Positions 42,005-51,060 are shown, counted from the first letter of the stretch. The stretch is 64,000 bases of DNA from MWH-TA3 sp044353905 (GCA_044353905.1 JBILBA010000002.1:1-64000); one strand, 5' to 3'. A program made the numbers and translations. Notes: generated by a model not told the origin, from the letters alone.

Positions 42005-43029
42005 CCCACCAGAAATCGATCAGCTCTAACTTTGGGCTTGAAGACGCACTGTCGTCAACTTCGGAGGAACGCGACCTGGTCAAACGACTGAGCGCCGGTG
42101 TCGAACGCATGGAGGCATCGCTGGAGTCGAACCTGCACTTTGGCGACGCGCACACGGACACCATCGCCCGTTATCTGTTTGAGGCGGGCGGAAAACGGGT
42201 TCGTCCGTTGCTGGCGATGATCACCGCCGAATTCGGAGACCCAACCCGTGACGACATCATCATGGGTGCTCAGGTCGTCGAACTGATTCACCTCGCGACC
42301 CTGTATCACGACGACGTGATGGACGATGCCGACCTTCGTCGTGGTGTCCCCACAACTCACACGGTGTGGTCAAATTCGGTGGCCATCATCACGGGTGACC
42401 TTCTGCTCGCTCGAGCGAGTTCGCTCGCGTCGACTCTCGGTGACGACATGGTTCGCTTGCACGCCGCAACCTTCGAACGCTTGTGCCTCGGACAACTGCA
42501 CGAAACAACCGGGCCCCAGAAGGGTGCGGATGCGATTGCCCATTACCTCCAGGTGCTCGCGGACAAGACGGGATCATTGATTGCCTCGAGTGCTGTCGTC
42601 GGACTGATGACCTCGGGCGCGCCTCGAGAGTACTTTGAACCGCTTCGCGAATACGGCGAAAAAATCGGCGTCGCCTTTCAAATCATCGACGACGTGCTCG
42701 ACCTCGACGGTGGCGAAACCGGCAAAGAGAAGGGCAACGATGTCCGTAACGGTGTCGCGACGCTCCCGATCTTGTTGGCGCGGGCTGCGACGGACGCCGA
42801 GTCCGTATCTCTCGTCGAGCGCATCGACGCCGCAATCGAGGCCAACGACCCCGACACGTTCGCGGGTTTGATGGACGAACTCCGCGGGAGTCGCCATTCG
42901 GTGGAAACCATCGCGAGCGCACGCCGCTGGGCGACCGAAGCGGTCGAAGCACTCGAGATTCTTCCCGACGGATTGCCCAAGAAATCACTCGCGCGATTTG
43001 CTTCGCGCGTCATTGACCGAACGAACTAG
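42001..43029 (+). CDS. Long-chain polyprenyl diphosphate synthase
   Basis: A 342-aa trans-prenyltransferase. First Asp-rich motif LYHDDVMDDADLRRG, second QIIDDVLDLDG. Overlap with menG shows it makes the menaquinone side chain (hepta- to decaprenyl, not decided by sequence reading). ATG 42001 overlaps the menG stop. fprA follows after 7 nt. Confidence 0.94.
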   Translation: MTHQKSISSNFGLEDALSSTSEERDLVKRLSAGVERMEASLESNLHFGDAHTDTIARYLFEAGGKRVRPLLAMITAEFGDPTRDDIIMGAQVVELIHLATLYHDDVMDDADLRRGVPTTHTVWSNSVAIITGDLLLARASSLASTLGDDMVRLHAATFERLCLGQLHETTGPQKGADAIAHYLQVLADKTGSLIASSAVVGLMTSGAPREYFEPLREYGEKIGVAFQIIDDVLDLDGGETGKEKGNDVRNGVATLPILLARAATDAESVSLVERIDAAIEANDPDTFAGLMDELRGSRHSVETIASARRWATEAVEALEILPDGLPKKSLARFASRVIDRTN

Positions 43030-43036
43030 GAACGAC

Positions 43037-44383
43037 ATGAAGCTTCGACTCGCGATTGTGGGCGCTGGCCCCGCCGGAATCTATGCCGCGGACATTCTGC
43101 AGAAGTACGAGCGGGCGTTCGACGTGTCGATCGACCTGTTCGACCGCCTCCCCGCGCCTTACGGGCTCGTCCGATACGGCGTCGCACCCGACCACCCCCG
43201 CATCAAGGGGATTATCAACGCCCTTCGCGACGTTCTCGACTCGGGCGGGATTCGGGTCTTCGGGAACGTCAACTTCGGCACCGACATCAGCCTGGACGAC
43301 CTCAAGCGGCACTATCACGCCGTGATTTTCTCGACCGGCGCAATTCGTGACGCCGACCTCGACATACCGGGGATCGACCTCGATGGTTCTTACGGTGCCG
43401 CCGATTTCGTGTCGTGGTACGACGGTCACCCCGACGTGCCGCGCGAATGGCCGTTGGATGCGAAAGAGGTTGCGGTCATCGGAAACGGAAACGTTGCCCT
43501 CGATGTCGCACGAATGTTGGCCAAGCACGCCGACGACCTTCTGCCGACGGAAATCCCCGACAACGTCTACCAGGCACTCAAATCTAGCCCCGTCACCGAT
43601 GTGCACGTCTTCGGGCGTCGCGGGCCGATGCAGGTCAAATTCACACCCCTCGAACTTCGCGAGCTCGGTGAACTCAACGACGTCGACATGGTTGTGTACG
43701 ACGAAGATTTCGAATACGACGACGCGTCCAAGGCCGCCATCGAATCAAACAAGCAGATCTTTGTCATCAACAAGATTTTCACCCCGTGGCGTGAGGCCGA
43801 GACTGGAACGGCCAGCCGCCGACTTCACTTGCACTTCTTCGCCAATCCTGTCGAGGTCGTCGGCACGGACGGGCGCGTTAGTTCGTTCCGTTACGAGCGC
43901 ACCGAACCCGATGGTGCCGGTGGTGTCCGCGGCACGGGGGAAATGCGCGAATTGCCCATCCAAGCGCTCTACCGAGCGGTCGGTTACTTCGGGTCCCCCC
44001 TCGACGGGGTCCCGTTCGATGATCGGCACGGAATCATCCCGAACAACGAGGGTCAAGTTCTCGACGACAACAACGATGTCGTTCCCGGTGTGTACGCGAC
44101 GGGGTGGATCAAGCGCGGACCCGTCGGGCTGATCGGACACACCAAGTCCGACGCGATGGAAACCATCGCCCGACTCGTCAAGGGTCAAGCGTCGTGGTGG
44201 TCGCCAGCCGAACCGTCCGAAGAGGCCGTCACCGCATTACTAGACGCCCGAGGCGTTCATTACACGAACCTTGACGGTTGGCACCACCTTGACGACCACG
44301 AGAAATCGCTGGGTGAGCCTCATGGCCGCGAGCGCATCAAAGTGGTTGACCGAGAAGAGATGCTTCGTGTTTCGGCGGGATAA
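43037..44383 (+). CDS. fprA: FprA-type NADPH-ferredoxin reductase
   Basis: A 448-aa adrenodoxin-reductase-like flavoenzyme. FAD motif IVGAGPAGIYAADIL at the N-terminus, PYGLVRYGVAPDHP next, NADPH motif VAVIGNGNVALDVARML in the middle, and C-terminal GWIKRGPVGLIGHTKSDA. It passes electrons from NADPH to ferredoxins. ATG 43037 has a TAGGAA SD; the upstream frame lies in the previous gene. Confidence 0.94.
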   Translation: MKLRLAIVGAGPAGIYAADILQKYERAFDVSIDLFDRLPAPYGLVRYGVAPDHPRIKGIINALRDVLDSGGIRVFGNVNFGTDISLDDLKRHYHAVIFSTGAIRDADLDIPGIDLDGSYGAADFVSWYDGHPDVPREWPLDAKEVAVIGNGNVALDVARMLAKHADDLLPTEIPDNVYQALKSSPVTDVHVFGRRGPMQVKFTPLELRELGELNDVDMVVYDEDFEYDDASKAAIESNKQIFVINKIFTPWREAETGTASRRLHLHFFANPVEVVGTDGRVSSFRYERTEPDGAGGVRGTGEMRELPIQALYRAVGYFGSPLDGVPFDDRHGIIPNNEGQVLDDNNDVVPGVYATGWIKRGPVGLIGHTKSDAMETIARLVKGQASWWSPAEPSEEAVTALLDARGVHYTNLDGWHHLDDHEKSLGEPHGRERIKVVDREEMLRVSAG

Positions 44384-45407
44384 GTCGCTCCCACTCGACG
44401 CGGACCTCATCAAGGCGCTCTACCGTGGAGTCCTTCGGCGCGAACCCGGGGCCACCGAAATCAATAACTTGATCAATGCGTTGTCAAACGCAGGAAGCGT
44501 CGAACACGCGCTGAAGGACATGCTGTCATCTCACGAGTTCGGGGTGATGGTGTTACCGGATCTGATCAATAGTTACGTCAACCGCGTTCCCGACAAGCCC
44601 ATATTCTTTCTGCATGTTCCCAAGACCGCGGGGACGTCTTTTCGGCTGGCATTGACCGAAACGATGGGAGTCTCCGCTTTTCTGTTGTACGTTCACACGA
44701 CGTGGCAGGGCTTTGGACGAGATGCAACAATGCAGTTTTGGCCGTTGTGGGCTGGACACGGTGGCGTGTCAGCATTTCCACAAACCCACCGCGGCATCAC
44801 GGTTTTTCGTGAAGCGCGAAGCAGGACGCTTAGCTCTTTTCGCCAACAGCAAAAGGAATTGATAACCGGGGATCACGATGGAACACTCTCCCTGCGGCGC
44901 GCCAAAATTGGTCTTCAACATCCGAAGTCCAGGACTGTAGAAGCGGGTTTTTCTAAATGGGTAACTGGCTCACGTACCGCATTGACATGGTTCATCGACA
45001 CCCCACACACGGACGGTGCGTATCTGTGGAATGGTCTGCCGTCGCATAAATTTCTCAAATCGCTTAGCCCGTCCGAAGTTCGGCATTCGTTGTCGCGGTC
45101 GTTATCACGGTTCGATGCGGCGGCCTGGGCTCACGATTCTGACGCGATGGTTCGCGCAATTGGTCTCTCCACCGGCGTCGAAGCTGTTTCGCCAATGGGG
45201 CGTGAAAACGAATTTGGGCCCGCACCCGGCGTTGAGACTATCCGACTCACATCGACGGATCTTGAGCAACTTAACCGAAACGCACGGTACGACCAAATTC
45301 TGATAGATATCGCGGTTGACCAGGGTCTCATTCCCCCACTCGACCCAGATTTTGCTGATGCCGAATTCGAACGCACGGCCCAGCGCTTGGGTTTTGTTCT
45401 CCCCTAG
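44367..45407 (+). CDS. Sulfotransferase-like protein with DUF4214-like N-terminus
   Basis: A protein of about 346 aa. The N-terminal ~65 residues (LIKALYRGVLRREPGATEI) match the DUF4214 pattern seen in surface-polysaccharide proteins. Then comes FFLHVPKTAGTSFR, the 5'-PSB loop of carbohydrate sulfotransferases that use PAPS, and a 3'-PB-like stretch VFREARSRTLSSFRQQQ. The start is uncertain: GTG 44367 with an AGAAGAGA SD is preferred over codons deep inside fprA (44271, 44322). It has lower G+C than its neighbours, which suggests transfer. Stop overlaps the convergent glycosyltransferase stop (CTAG). Confidence 0.75.
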   Translation: MFRRDKSLPLDADLIKALYRGVLRREPGATEINNLINALSNAGSVEHALKDMLSSHEFGVMVLPDLINSYVNRVPDKPIFFLHVPKTAGTSFRLALTETMGVSAFLLYVHTTWQGFGRDATMQFWPLWAGHGGVSAFPQTHRGITVFREARSRTLSSFRQQQKELITGDHDGTLSLRRAKIGLQHPKSRTVEAGFSKWVTGSRTALTWFIDTPHTDGAYLWNGLPSHKFLKSLSPSEVRHSLSRSLSRFDAAAWAHDSDAMVRAIGLSTGVEAVSPMGRENEFGPAPGVETIRLTSTDLEQLNRNARYDQILIDIAVDQGLIPPLDPDFADAEFERTAQRLGFVLP

Positions 45408-46960
45408 GGCGCAACGAGACCGTCGGTGATTTTCGCCGCCCAGGCGTCCACATCGTGAGGAAGTGCGTCACGTCTGATTGTTGACACGATTGACGACCGG
45501 TGGGTTTTTCTCGACAATGAACGGATTGTCGCAATGGCCGCATCGGATTCATCGAATACGTCGAGGACCCCGCCGTACAGACTGTTCAGGTGTCGACTGA
45601 GTTCATTAGACGTCGTGATGACCGGGGTTCCAACGGCCAGCGATTCGAGCACAGGAAGACCGTAACCCTCGGCGTCCGAGACATAGACCACTGCGAGAGC
45701 CTCCGCCATCAATGTCGCAAGTTCAGTGTCATTCAGCCTAGAGACCAATCTGAACACATTTCGATTTCGCAGAATTCGCCTGATCAAAATGAATTGGTGC
45801 TTTTCGGTAATCATGGGCGTTTTGCCGACAATCACAGTGGTGAAATCATCTTTTTCAGTCCGGTGTGCGAGCACATATTCAACGAACTCTGACAACCTTT
45901 TTCGCGGCTCAAAACCGCCCATAAAAACGACGTAGGGGTTGCTCGGCTTTGGCGCTAAAGCGCCGCTACTCGGTGTGGTGGCGATAGGCAGTGGAATCAC
46001 CTCGATAGGAGGGGCGGGGCGATTGATGGCGTTACAAAAAGCTCGCATCTCGGCGGCGAGGAGGGGCGTCGCGACAGTTATTCGCTCGCTCGTTGCGAAG
46101 GCTTCGACATTTAACAGGTGCTCGTGGCTCGACGCCGGAGAAAAAAATCGTGAGTGGGTCAGCGGCAAAAAATCATGAACGACAAAGCGCGTGGTGACGT
46201 TGAGTCCGACTTGCTGCCAGGTGGTCAGACGATCGGCAACGTCGCGCCCCATTACCTCGGAAATCACAATTGTGGTGTTGTGTAACAGCACACACGTTCG
46301 GGGTTCGGGGTGCCGAACACCGAGAACGACCGCGGGGACCGGAATCCAGCGAAGCAAAGAAAAGAGCGCGAAAGCGATTGTTGGCGAACGGCCAGCAAGA
46401 TTTTGTAGAAAGTCGACAGCCGCTGACCCCCACCGAGCCCGGCGGTTTCCCTGAATCCATCCACCGGCGGGAAATGTCACTGCTCCGGTTTCCGAATCCA
46501 CCGCAGCAAAGCCTGGGCGACCGTTTGACCACACGATTCGACCGAGTTTCTGACCAGAGATAGACAAGATTAGGTTTCGAACCACCCGCGGAATTCCCGA
46601 CACGAATCGTTCGGCGGCGAATCGAGTGATGTCAGTGAGCGCCGGACCTGAGGGGACAATTAATCCGCGCCGAATCCTTGCGGGATATGCGCTCGAGTGA
46701 AGGAGTCGAAAGGCTCGCGCTGGTTGGTTGATCGCGATGAGTTGTCGAACCGGATCGAATTCGGCGCGAGTGGGGTATGCCCCGTTGACGGCGAGGAAAG
46801 AAATTCCCGCCCGTAGTTCGGCCGTATGGCGATCATTTGCGAGGAACTCGAGTAAGGACACTTTCCAGGTTGACGGAGAGGTGTCCTCTAAGTCACTGAT
46901 TTCGCAGTGGTGACCGAGCGCGCACATTCGCTCGGCTGTTGCAGAAGAAACCGTTCGCAT
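45404..46960 (-). CDS. Glycosyltransferase (GT4-like)
   Basis: A 518-aa protein with a GT-B fold. The donor-site signature is in EGYGLPVLESLAVGTPVITT near the C-terminus, and VVFMGGFEPRKRLSEF begins the second Rossmann domain. The first ~180 residues carry no recognised motif and may be a separate domain. Acceptor and sugar are unknown. It follows the unknown membrane gene directly (46960 is shared) and is convergent with the sulfotransferase. Codon use is more A/T-rich than the surrounding core genes. Confidence 0.85.
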   Translation of the reverse strand: MRTVSSATAERMCALGHHCEISDLEDTSPSTWKVSLLEFLANDRHTAELRAGISFLAVNGAYPTRAEFDPVRQLIAINQPARAFRLLHSSAYPARIRRGLIVPSGPALTDITRFAAERFVSGIPRVVRNLILSISGQKLGRIVWSNGRPGFAAVDSETGAVTFPAGGWIQGNRRARWGSAAVDFLQNLAGRSPTIAFALFSLLRWIPVPAVVLGVRHPEPRTCVLLHNTTIVISEVMGRDVADRLTTWQQVGLNVTTRFVVHDFLPLTHSRFFSPASSHEHLLNVEAFATSERITVATPLLAAEMRAFCNAINRPAPPIEVIPLPIATTPSSGALAPKPSNPYVVFMGGFEPRKRLSEFVEYVLAHRTEKDDFTTVIVGKTPMITEKHQFILIRRILRNRNVFRLVSRLNDTELATLMAEALAVVYVSDAEGYGLPVLESLAVGTPVITTSNELSRHLNSLYGGVLDVFDESDAAIATIRSLSRKTHRSSIVSTIRRDALPHDVDAWAAKITDGLVAP

Positions 46961-47823
46961 TAAACAAATTCTCCAGTTTGCTCGGCGCTCCAGCGCGCCA
47001 GGCTAAATCCGTAATGGGCTAGTGCCCGGGAAGAGTCCAGCGCCATAAATGCCCACACTCCAAAGAGAGGGATACTACTAGACCATGTATCGATTGGGCC
47101 TCCAAAGGTGAGTTGCCAAGCGACGGCGGTGGTGACAATCGCGGCGGTGACAACGTAGTCGCGCGCGGGGAGCGCATTGAATTTTCGCTCAGAATCCCCG
47201 AGCCAATCACCGAACTCGGTGACGAGCATCGGGTCACCGTCTTTCCCACCTGACCGGGAGTTGATCGAATCGAAGCGTTCGAAAATCCGTCGCCCTTCGC
47301 GAAAACGCAGAAGCCCAGAGCGTAGAAGATACGCTTGCGCCGCGAGGACCGCGACAGCCAAAGGCGCGTGTGAGGTGAGCAGCGAAACGGCAAGGAAAAC
47401 CGCAGCGCGAACGCTGGTGACCGCGAGTGAATAGTGGGCGTCTATGAGTTGACGTTCGATATTGAGACGCTGTTTGCTGCGGCGCACTGTGTTACCTGAC
47501 GGTGCCGCACCAATTTCATCAGTCATACGTTGCGCTAACGCGGCGATTTCTAAACCGAGAATCTTCGCTCGGAAGATTGCGGTCAATCCCGACGTTGCAA
47601 TCCACAGTCCGACGAGAGCAAGCAAAAGAAACGAGAGTGACGAGGAGGAAACCGCACCATTTTCGGCGCCCAGTAATGACGCGACCCACGAGGGCAGAGT
47701 GTCGGGGTTTTGAAGTCCGACCAGAAGAATCACGAGCGGTGCGGCGAAAGCAAAAGTCAAGATTAGTGACACCACCACGAGGCTAACCGTTCGGCCCCAC
47801 CGGGCAGCCAGCCACTCCCTCAT
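46960..47823 (-). CDS. Polytopic membrane protein, unknown
   Basis: A 287-aa protein with about six hydrophobic segments (near 12-35, 62-84, 135-153, 155-172, 228-245 and 250-266). The layout resembles the membrane half of an exporter, but no ATP-binding domain or signature is present. It is co-oriented and abutting with the glycosyltransferase and overlaps yajQ by 4 nt. It may help export or anchor a glycan; this is context only. Confidence 0.65.
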   Translation of the reverse strand: MREWLAARWGRTVSLVVVSLILTFAFAAPLVILLVGLQNPDTLPSWVASLLGAENGAVSSSSLSFLLLALVGLWIATSGLTAIFRAKILGLEIAALAQRMTDEIGAAPSGNTVRRSKQRLNIERQLIDAHYSLAVTSVRAAVFLAVSLLTSHAPLAVAVLAAQAYLLRSGLLRFREGRRIFERFDSINSRSGGKDGDPMLVTEFGDWLGDSERKFNALPARDYVVTAAIVTTAVAWQLTFGGPIDTWSSSIPLFGVWAFMALDSSRALAHYGFSLARWSAEQTGEFV

Positions 47824-48308
47824 CGGAAATTGATGAACTGAACAGCGACGGGCAAATCCTTGCCCTTAATAAGCTGCATCGTCGCCTGGAGGTCATCCCG
47901 GCTCTTGGATGAAACTCTCAGTTCGTCCCCCTGAATCTGAGGCTTGACGGACTTCGGACCCTCGTCGCGAATGATTTTGGCGATTTCCTTGGCGTGCTCG
48001 CTCGTAATCCCGTTCTTCACGGTGGTTTCGATTCGATATTCCTTGCCGGATGCGAATGGCTTTCCGACGTCAAGGGACTTCAGCGAGATTCCGCGTTTGA
48101 TGAGTTTCGATTCGAAAACATCGAGTACCGCCTTGACGCGCTCTTCACTGCTCGCCGCGAGGTTCACCTTGTCCGACTTCTTGTCGATCTCGGCGCCGAC
48201 ACCTTTGAAATCAAATCGTGTCTCAATTTCTCGCTGTGCTTGATTGACGGCATTGTCGAGTTCCATCGGATCGACCTTGGAAACAATGTCAAAAGAGGAA
48301 TCAGCCAT
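47820..48308 (-). CDS. yajQ: YajQ-family nucleotide-binding protein
   Basis: A 162-aa protein of two ferredoxin-like folds. Conserved N-terminus SSFDIVSKVDPMELDNAVNQ, middle RGISLKSLDVGKP, and C-terminal RVSSKSRDDLQATMQLIKG. Members in other bacteria bind cyclic di-GMP or nucleic acids; the role in actinobacteria is unsettled. Start supported by a TAAACT box 6 nt upstream. Confidence 0.93.
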   Translation of the reverse strand: MADSSFDIVSKVDPMELDNAVNQAQREIETRFDFKGVGAEIDKKSDKVNLAASSEERVKAVLDVFESKLIKRGISLKSLDVGKPFASGKEYRIETTVKNGITSEHAKEIAKIIRDEGPKSVKPQIQGDELRVSSKSRDDLQATMQLIKGKDLPVAVQFINFR

Positions 48309-48314
48309 CCGCCC

Positions 48315-48320
48315 AGTTTA
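48315..48320 (-). promoter_or_regulatory. Leaderless -10 of yajQ
   Basis: On the minus strand TAAACT ends 6 nt before the ATG at 48308. Confidence 0.5.
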
Positions 48321-48406
48321 GGGGAGGGTCGCCAAGACCCGCCAGCGTATTGTACGATTGGCAATTGCGCGCCTCGTCGAGGATTACCTTGGTGTGGAAC
48401 GCATCT

Positions 48407-48491
48407 GGTGGGTTACCCAAGCGGCCAAAGGGATCTGACTGTAACTCAGCTGGCTCAGCCTTCGGGGGTTCGAATCCCTCACCCACCACCA
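48407..48491 (+). tRNA. tRNA-Tyr (anticodon GTA)
   Basis: Acceptor GGTGGGT (48407-48413) pairs with ACCCACC (48481-48487). The anticodon loop CTGTAAC gives GTA at 48441-48443. The long variable arm is typical of tRNA-Tyr. T loop TTCGAAT, discriminator A and encoded CCA (48489-48491). A terminator stem starts at the final A. Confidence 0.95.
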
Positions 48492-48526
48492 AGCCCCCAG
48501 CCCCACAGGGTTGGGGGCTTTTTTAG
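48492..48526 (+). terminator. Terminator after tRNA-Tyr, facing a convergent small gene
   Basis: Stem AGCCCCCA / TGGGGGCT with an inner CCC/GGG and a run of T. The minus-strand 57-aa gene has its stop codon in the T-tract, so the stem may terminate both genes. Confidence 0.85.
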
Positions 48527-48696
48527 TAGAACCGATAATCGATTTCGTCTTCATCCTCGAGGGACGGATTCTGCGGCGTGACGAACTCGGTCGCCCATCG
48601 GAACAGTGCCATGACGGCTGCGCCAACCGCGAGGAAACCGCCCACCGCGATGACGAGGCCGGCGATGATGCCGAACGCGATGTTCCACGTGTCCAT
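48523..48696 (-). CDS. 57-aa single-pass membrane protein
   Basis: A short frame beginning MDTWNIAFGIIAGLVIAVGG, with one long hydrophobic helix (about 8-34) and an acidic C-terminus ending in DEDEIDYRFY. A TAGTCT box ends 6 nt before the ATG, the same leaderless pattern as its neighbours. Function unknown. Confidence 0.65.
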   Translation of the reverse strand: MDTWNIAFGIIAGLVIAVGGFLAVGAAVMALFRWATEFVTPQNPSLEDEDEIDYRFY

Positions 48697-48702
48697 GCCC
48701 TG

Positions 48703-48708
48703 AGACTA
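48703..48708 (-). promoter_or_regulatory. Leaderless -10 of the 57-aa gene
   Basis: On the minus strand TAGTCT ends 6 nt before the ATG at 48696. Confidence 0.5.
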
Positions 48709-48734
48709 GGCGGAGTCCCCGACACGCAACCTGC

Positions 48735-48740
48735 GACAAT
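48735..48740 (+). promoter_or_regulatory. Leaderless -10 of the inositol monophosphatase gene
   Basis: GACAAT, a weaker -10 match, ends 6 nt before ATG 48747. Confidence 0.4.
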
Positions 48741-48746
48741 AGAAGC

Positions 48747-49559
48747 ATGAACGCGCAACTTCTTGAAACAGCGCTCGTCGTCGCACGAGAAGCAGCCGCG
48801 CTCTCGGCAGAGCGACGTCGCGGGACCGTGACGGTCGCCGAAAGCAAGACGTCCTCTGTCGACATCGTCACGGCGGTCGACCGAGAGGTCGAGGCCCTCG
48901 TCCGCACAAGACTTGCCGAACTCCAGCCCGGGGACGGATTCCTCGGGGAAGAAGGCGGCCGAGCGGATCGAACAACGTCCCTCACCTGGGTGGTCGATCC
49001 GATCGACGGTACGGTGAACTACCTGTACGACATTCCGCAGTACGCGATCAGCATCGCGGTCGTGGAAGGCGATCCCACCCCCGGCAACTGGACGGAACTC
49101 GCGGGCGTCGTGATTAACGCGGCCAGCGGGCGTGAATTCACCGCCACCCGCGGGGGAGGCGCGTTTTCGGACGGAATACCGCTTGCGGTGAATCGCCCCG
49201 AGTCGCTCGGGCAATCGTTGCTGTCTACGGGGTTTTCCTACTCTCGACAAATACGCACTCAACAGGCGCAAGTGATGGCCGTAGTGATGCCACACATCCG
49301 CGACATCCGGCGCATGGGAGCGGCGTCGCTTGACCTCACCGCGCTAGCCGCGGGCCAGCTCGATATCTATTTCGAGCGCATGTTGCAGCCCTGGGACCAC
49401 GCTGCAGGGGTCCTCATCGCTCGCGAAGCGGGCGGCGAAGTTCGGGGCTGGAAGGGTGCGGCACCGGACATCGATTGGTTGCTTGCGGCACACCCCGAAG
49501 TCATCGACGAGATTGAAGTGGTGCTCGTCGACGCGGGGGCCCATTTCGACTTCAGGTAG
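48747..49559 (+). CDS. Inositol monophosphatase family protein
   Basis: A 270-aa lithium-sensitive-type phosphatase. Metal motifs: GEEGG, VVDPIDGTVNYLYDIP and the C-terminal QPWDHAAGVLIAREAGG. It could act on inositol-1-phosphate or another small phosphomonoester; some actinobacterial members act on histidinol phosphate. The genomic position gives no further hint. Confidence 0.9.
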   Translation: MNAQLLETALVVAREAAALSAERRRGTVTVAESKTSSVDIVTAVDREVEALVRTRLAELQPGDGFLGEEGGRADRTTSLTWVVDPIDGTVNYLYDIPQYAISIAVVEGDPTPGNWTELAGVVINAASGREFTATRGGGAFSDGIPLAVNRPESLGQSLLSTGFSYSRQIRTQQAQVMAVVMPHIRDIRRMGAASLDLTALAAGQLDIYFERMLQPWDHAAGVLIAREAGGEVRGWKGAAPDIDWLLAAHPEVIDEIEVVLVDAGAHFDFR

Positions 49560-49612
49560 CGACACCGCGGTACCTCGCTTACAATTGCCAAGCACGACTT
49601 TGTGGAGGTTTT

Positions 49613-50806
49613 GTGACTACTGATTCTGATTCGGCGCGTTCGGGCGCGGATGACGAATCGCGCGCCCAAAACCCCGATCAACCGCTCGCGCGCCGCGAGA
49701 TGCGACTCCGCGCCGAGCAGGAAAAAGTTGAACAGATTGCCCGCGAACGCGAACGGGAGCGAATCCGCGACAACGCGATGAAGCGCGCGGCCGAGATCCG
49801 ACGGCAGAAGGAAGAAGCCGAGGCCCGCGAATCAGATGCCGCTCGCTTCCAGGATCAGATAAACAACAGTCAACAGGTGCCGACACTTCCTCGGGATATG
49901 ATGAGTTTCCCCCCGGCGTTGGCAGACGCTCCGTCGTCCGAAACCCCTCCAGCGGTCGAGACCTCGGAATCAGCGGCTGACAAGTCCAGCTACGCGGAAC
50001 GCGGCCATGTTGGGGCGCAGCGCCGCAAGCGAGCGGAACAAAAAACCCGAAAGAAGGAAGAATCTGCCGCGAAGCGTTCAGCGCGGGCGAAAAAACCGCA
50101 GCGGCGCACACACCCATTACGCAATGCGCTGGGTCGTAGTTTCGTCGTCATGGTTGTCGGCGGCTTGTTCGCGGTTCTCGCGTTACCCGCCACCGGATTC
50201 AACGCGACAAACATGGGCTGGGCCGCCGAAACGGCGAACGACGACCAAGAGGCCAAGGTCGCGGCGCTGGGAACGGAAGCCGAAAAGATTGCCCTCGGCG
50301 ATTACTCGGTGACGACCTATTCTGAACTCTTGCTGCTGACTTACGGTCTCACGTCAGGTTTCCGATACTCCGTCACCAACAGTGGAAAGATTCGCTGGCC
50401 GTTCCCGGTTGTCGTTCCGATTTCATCGGGGTACGGCGGTCGTGCCGCTCCGTGCCTCGGGTGCTCGACGCAGCACCGAGGGCTTGACTTCGATCCGGCC
50501 ACCGGGACTCCGTTCAATTCCATCGCCGCCGGCAAAGTGATCGAAGTGAACGATGACGGGTACTTGGGGAAATGGGTCGTCATCAGTCACGATGTTGACG
50601 GTATGGAATTCAAGAGCCTGTACGCCCACATGATTCGCGATTCCATAGGGGTAAAGCTTGGTCAAAAGGTCGAGGCCGGTGACTACATCGGGCGGGTCGG
50701 GGACTCGGGAGTGACGTCGGGTGCCCACTTGCACCTGGCCATACTCGTCGACGACAATCCTGTCGACCCGTTCGAATTCTTGAAAAAACACACCAAAGGG
50801 AACTAA
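49613..50806 (+). CDS. M23-family peptidase with long charged N-terminus
   Basis: A 397-aa protein. Residues 1-175 are a highly charged, coiled-coil-prone cytoplasmic region (repeated Arg/Glu/Lys, for example EQIARERERERIRDNA). One membrane helix follows at about 178-198 (FVVMVVGGLFAVLALPATGF). The extracytoplasmic part ends in a LytM domain: HRGLDFDPATG (HxxxD) and GAHLHLAIL. Cys in PCLGCST may form a disulfide near the active site. GTG 49613 has an SD (TGGAGG); TACAAT at 49580 is a plausible -10. Cytoplasmic region plus peptidase suggests a division or cell-shape linked hydrolase. Confidence 0.88.
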   Translation: MTTDSDSARSGADDESRAQNPDQPLARREMRLRAEQEKVEQIARERERERIRDNAMKRAAEIRRQKEEAEARESDAARFQDQINNSQQVPTLPRDMMSFPPALADAPSSETPPAVETSESAADKSSYAERGHVGAQRRKRAEQKTRKKEESAAKRSARAKKPQRRTHPLRNALGRSFVVMVVGGLFAVLALPATGFNATNMGWAAETANDDQEAKVAALGTEAEKIALGDYSVTTYSELLLLTYGLTSGFRYSVTNSGKIRWPFPVVVPISSGYGGRAAPCLGCSTQHRGLDFDPATGTPFNSIAAGKVIEVNDDGYLGKWVVISHDVDGMEFKSLYAHMIRDSIGVKLGQKVEAGDYIGRVGDSGVTSGAHLHLAILVDDNPVDPFEFLKKHTKGN

Positions 50807-50807
50807 T

Positions 50808-50884
50808 TGGTAGCGAGGGCGGGACTCGAACCCGCGACACCACGATTATGAGCCGTGTGCTCTAACCACCTGAGCTACCCCGCC
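50808..50884 (-). tRNA. tRNA-Met (anticodon CAT)
   Basis: On the minus strand the acceptor GGCGGGG (50884-50878) pairs with CCTCGCT including G-U pairs. The anticodon loop CTCATAA gives CAT. T stem GCGGG/CCCGC, discriminator A and encoded CCA (50810-50808). It has the elongator-like form; it lacks the look of the CAT tRNA-Ile2 that TilS modifies. It stops 2 nt past the M23 gene and is downstream of tRNA-Thr in the same direction. Confidence 0.93.
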
Positions 50885-50901
50885 GCAACCTAATTAGGTC
50901 G

Positions 50902-50973
<72 letters not shown>

Positions 50974-50996
50974 GAGTGCCACGAAGGCACCATGCG

Positions 50997-51002
50997 AGGT
51001 TA
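50997..51002 (-). promoter_or_regulatory. Candidate -10 of the tRNA-Thr/tRNA-Met unit
   Basis: On the minus strand TAACCT lies 23 nt before the tRNA-Thr 5' end. A weak TTCACC at about 18 nt spacing could be the -35. Confidence 0.4.
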
Positions 51003-51034
51003 GCACCTCAAACCGCTGCGGGTGAAATCACGAG

Positions 51035-51060
51035 CACCCCGATCCGCAGTCCTCGGGGTG
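51035..51060. repeat. Perfect 8-bp inverted repeat
   Basis: CACCCCGA (51035-51042) and TCGGGGTG (51053-51060) with a 10-nt spacer. It lies between the divergent tRNA and small-peptide promoters. No T-tract follows either side, so an operator or hairpin is more likely than a terminator. Confidence 0.5.

Noticed and set aside
48384..49295. 303-codon minus-strand frame covering tRNA-Tyr and the phosphatase gene
   Set aside because: It reads through a tRNA and a terminator and opposes a gene with full inositol monophosphatase motifs.
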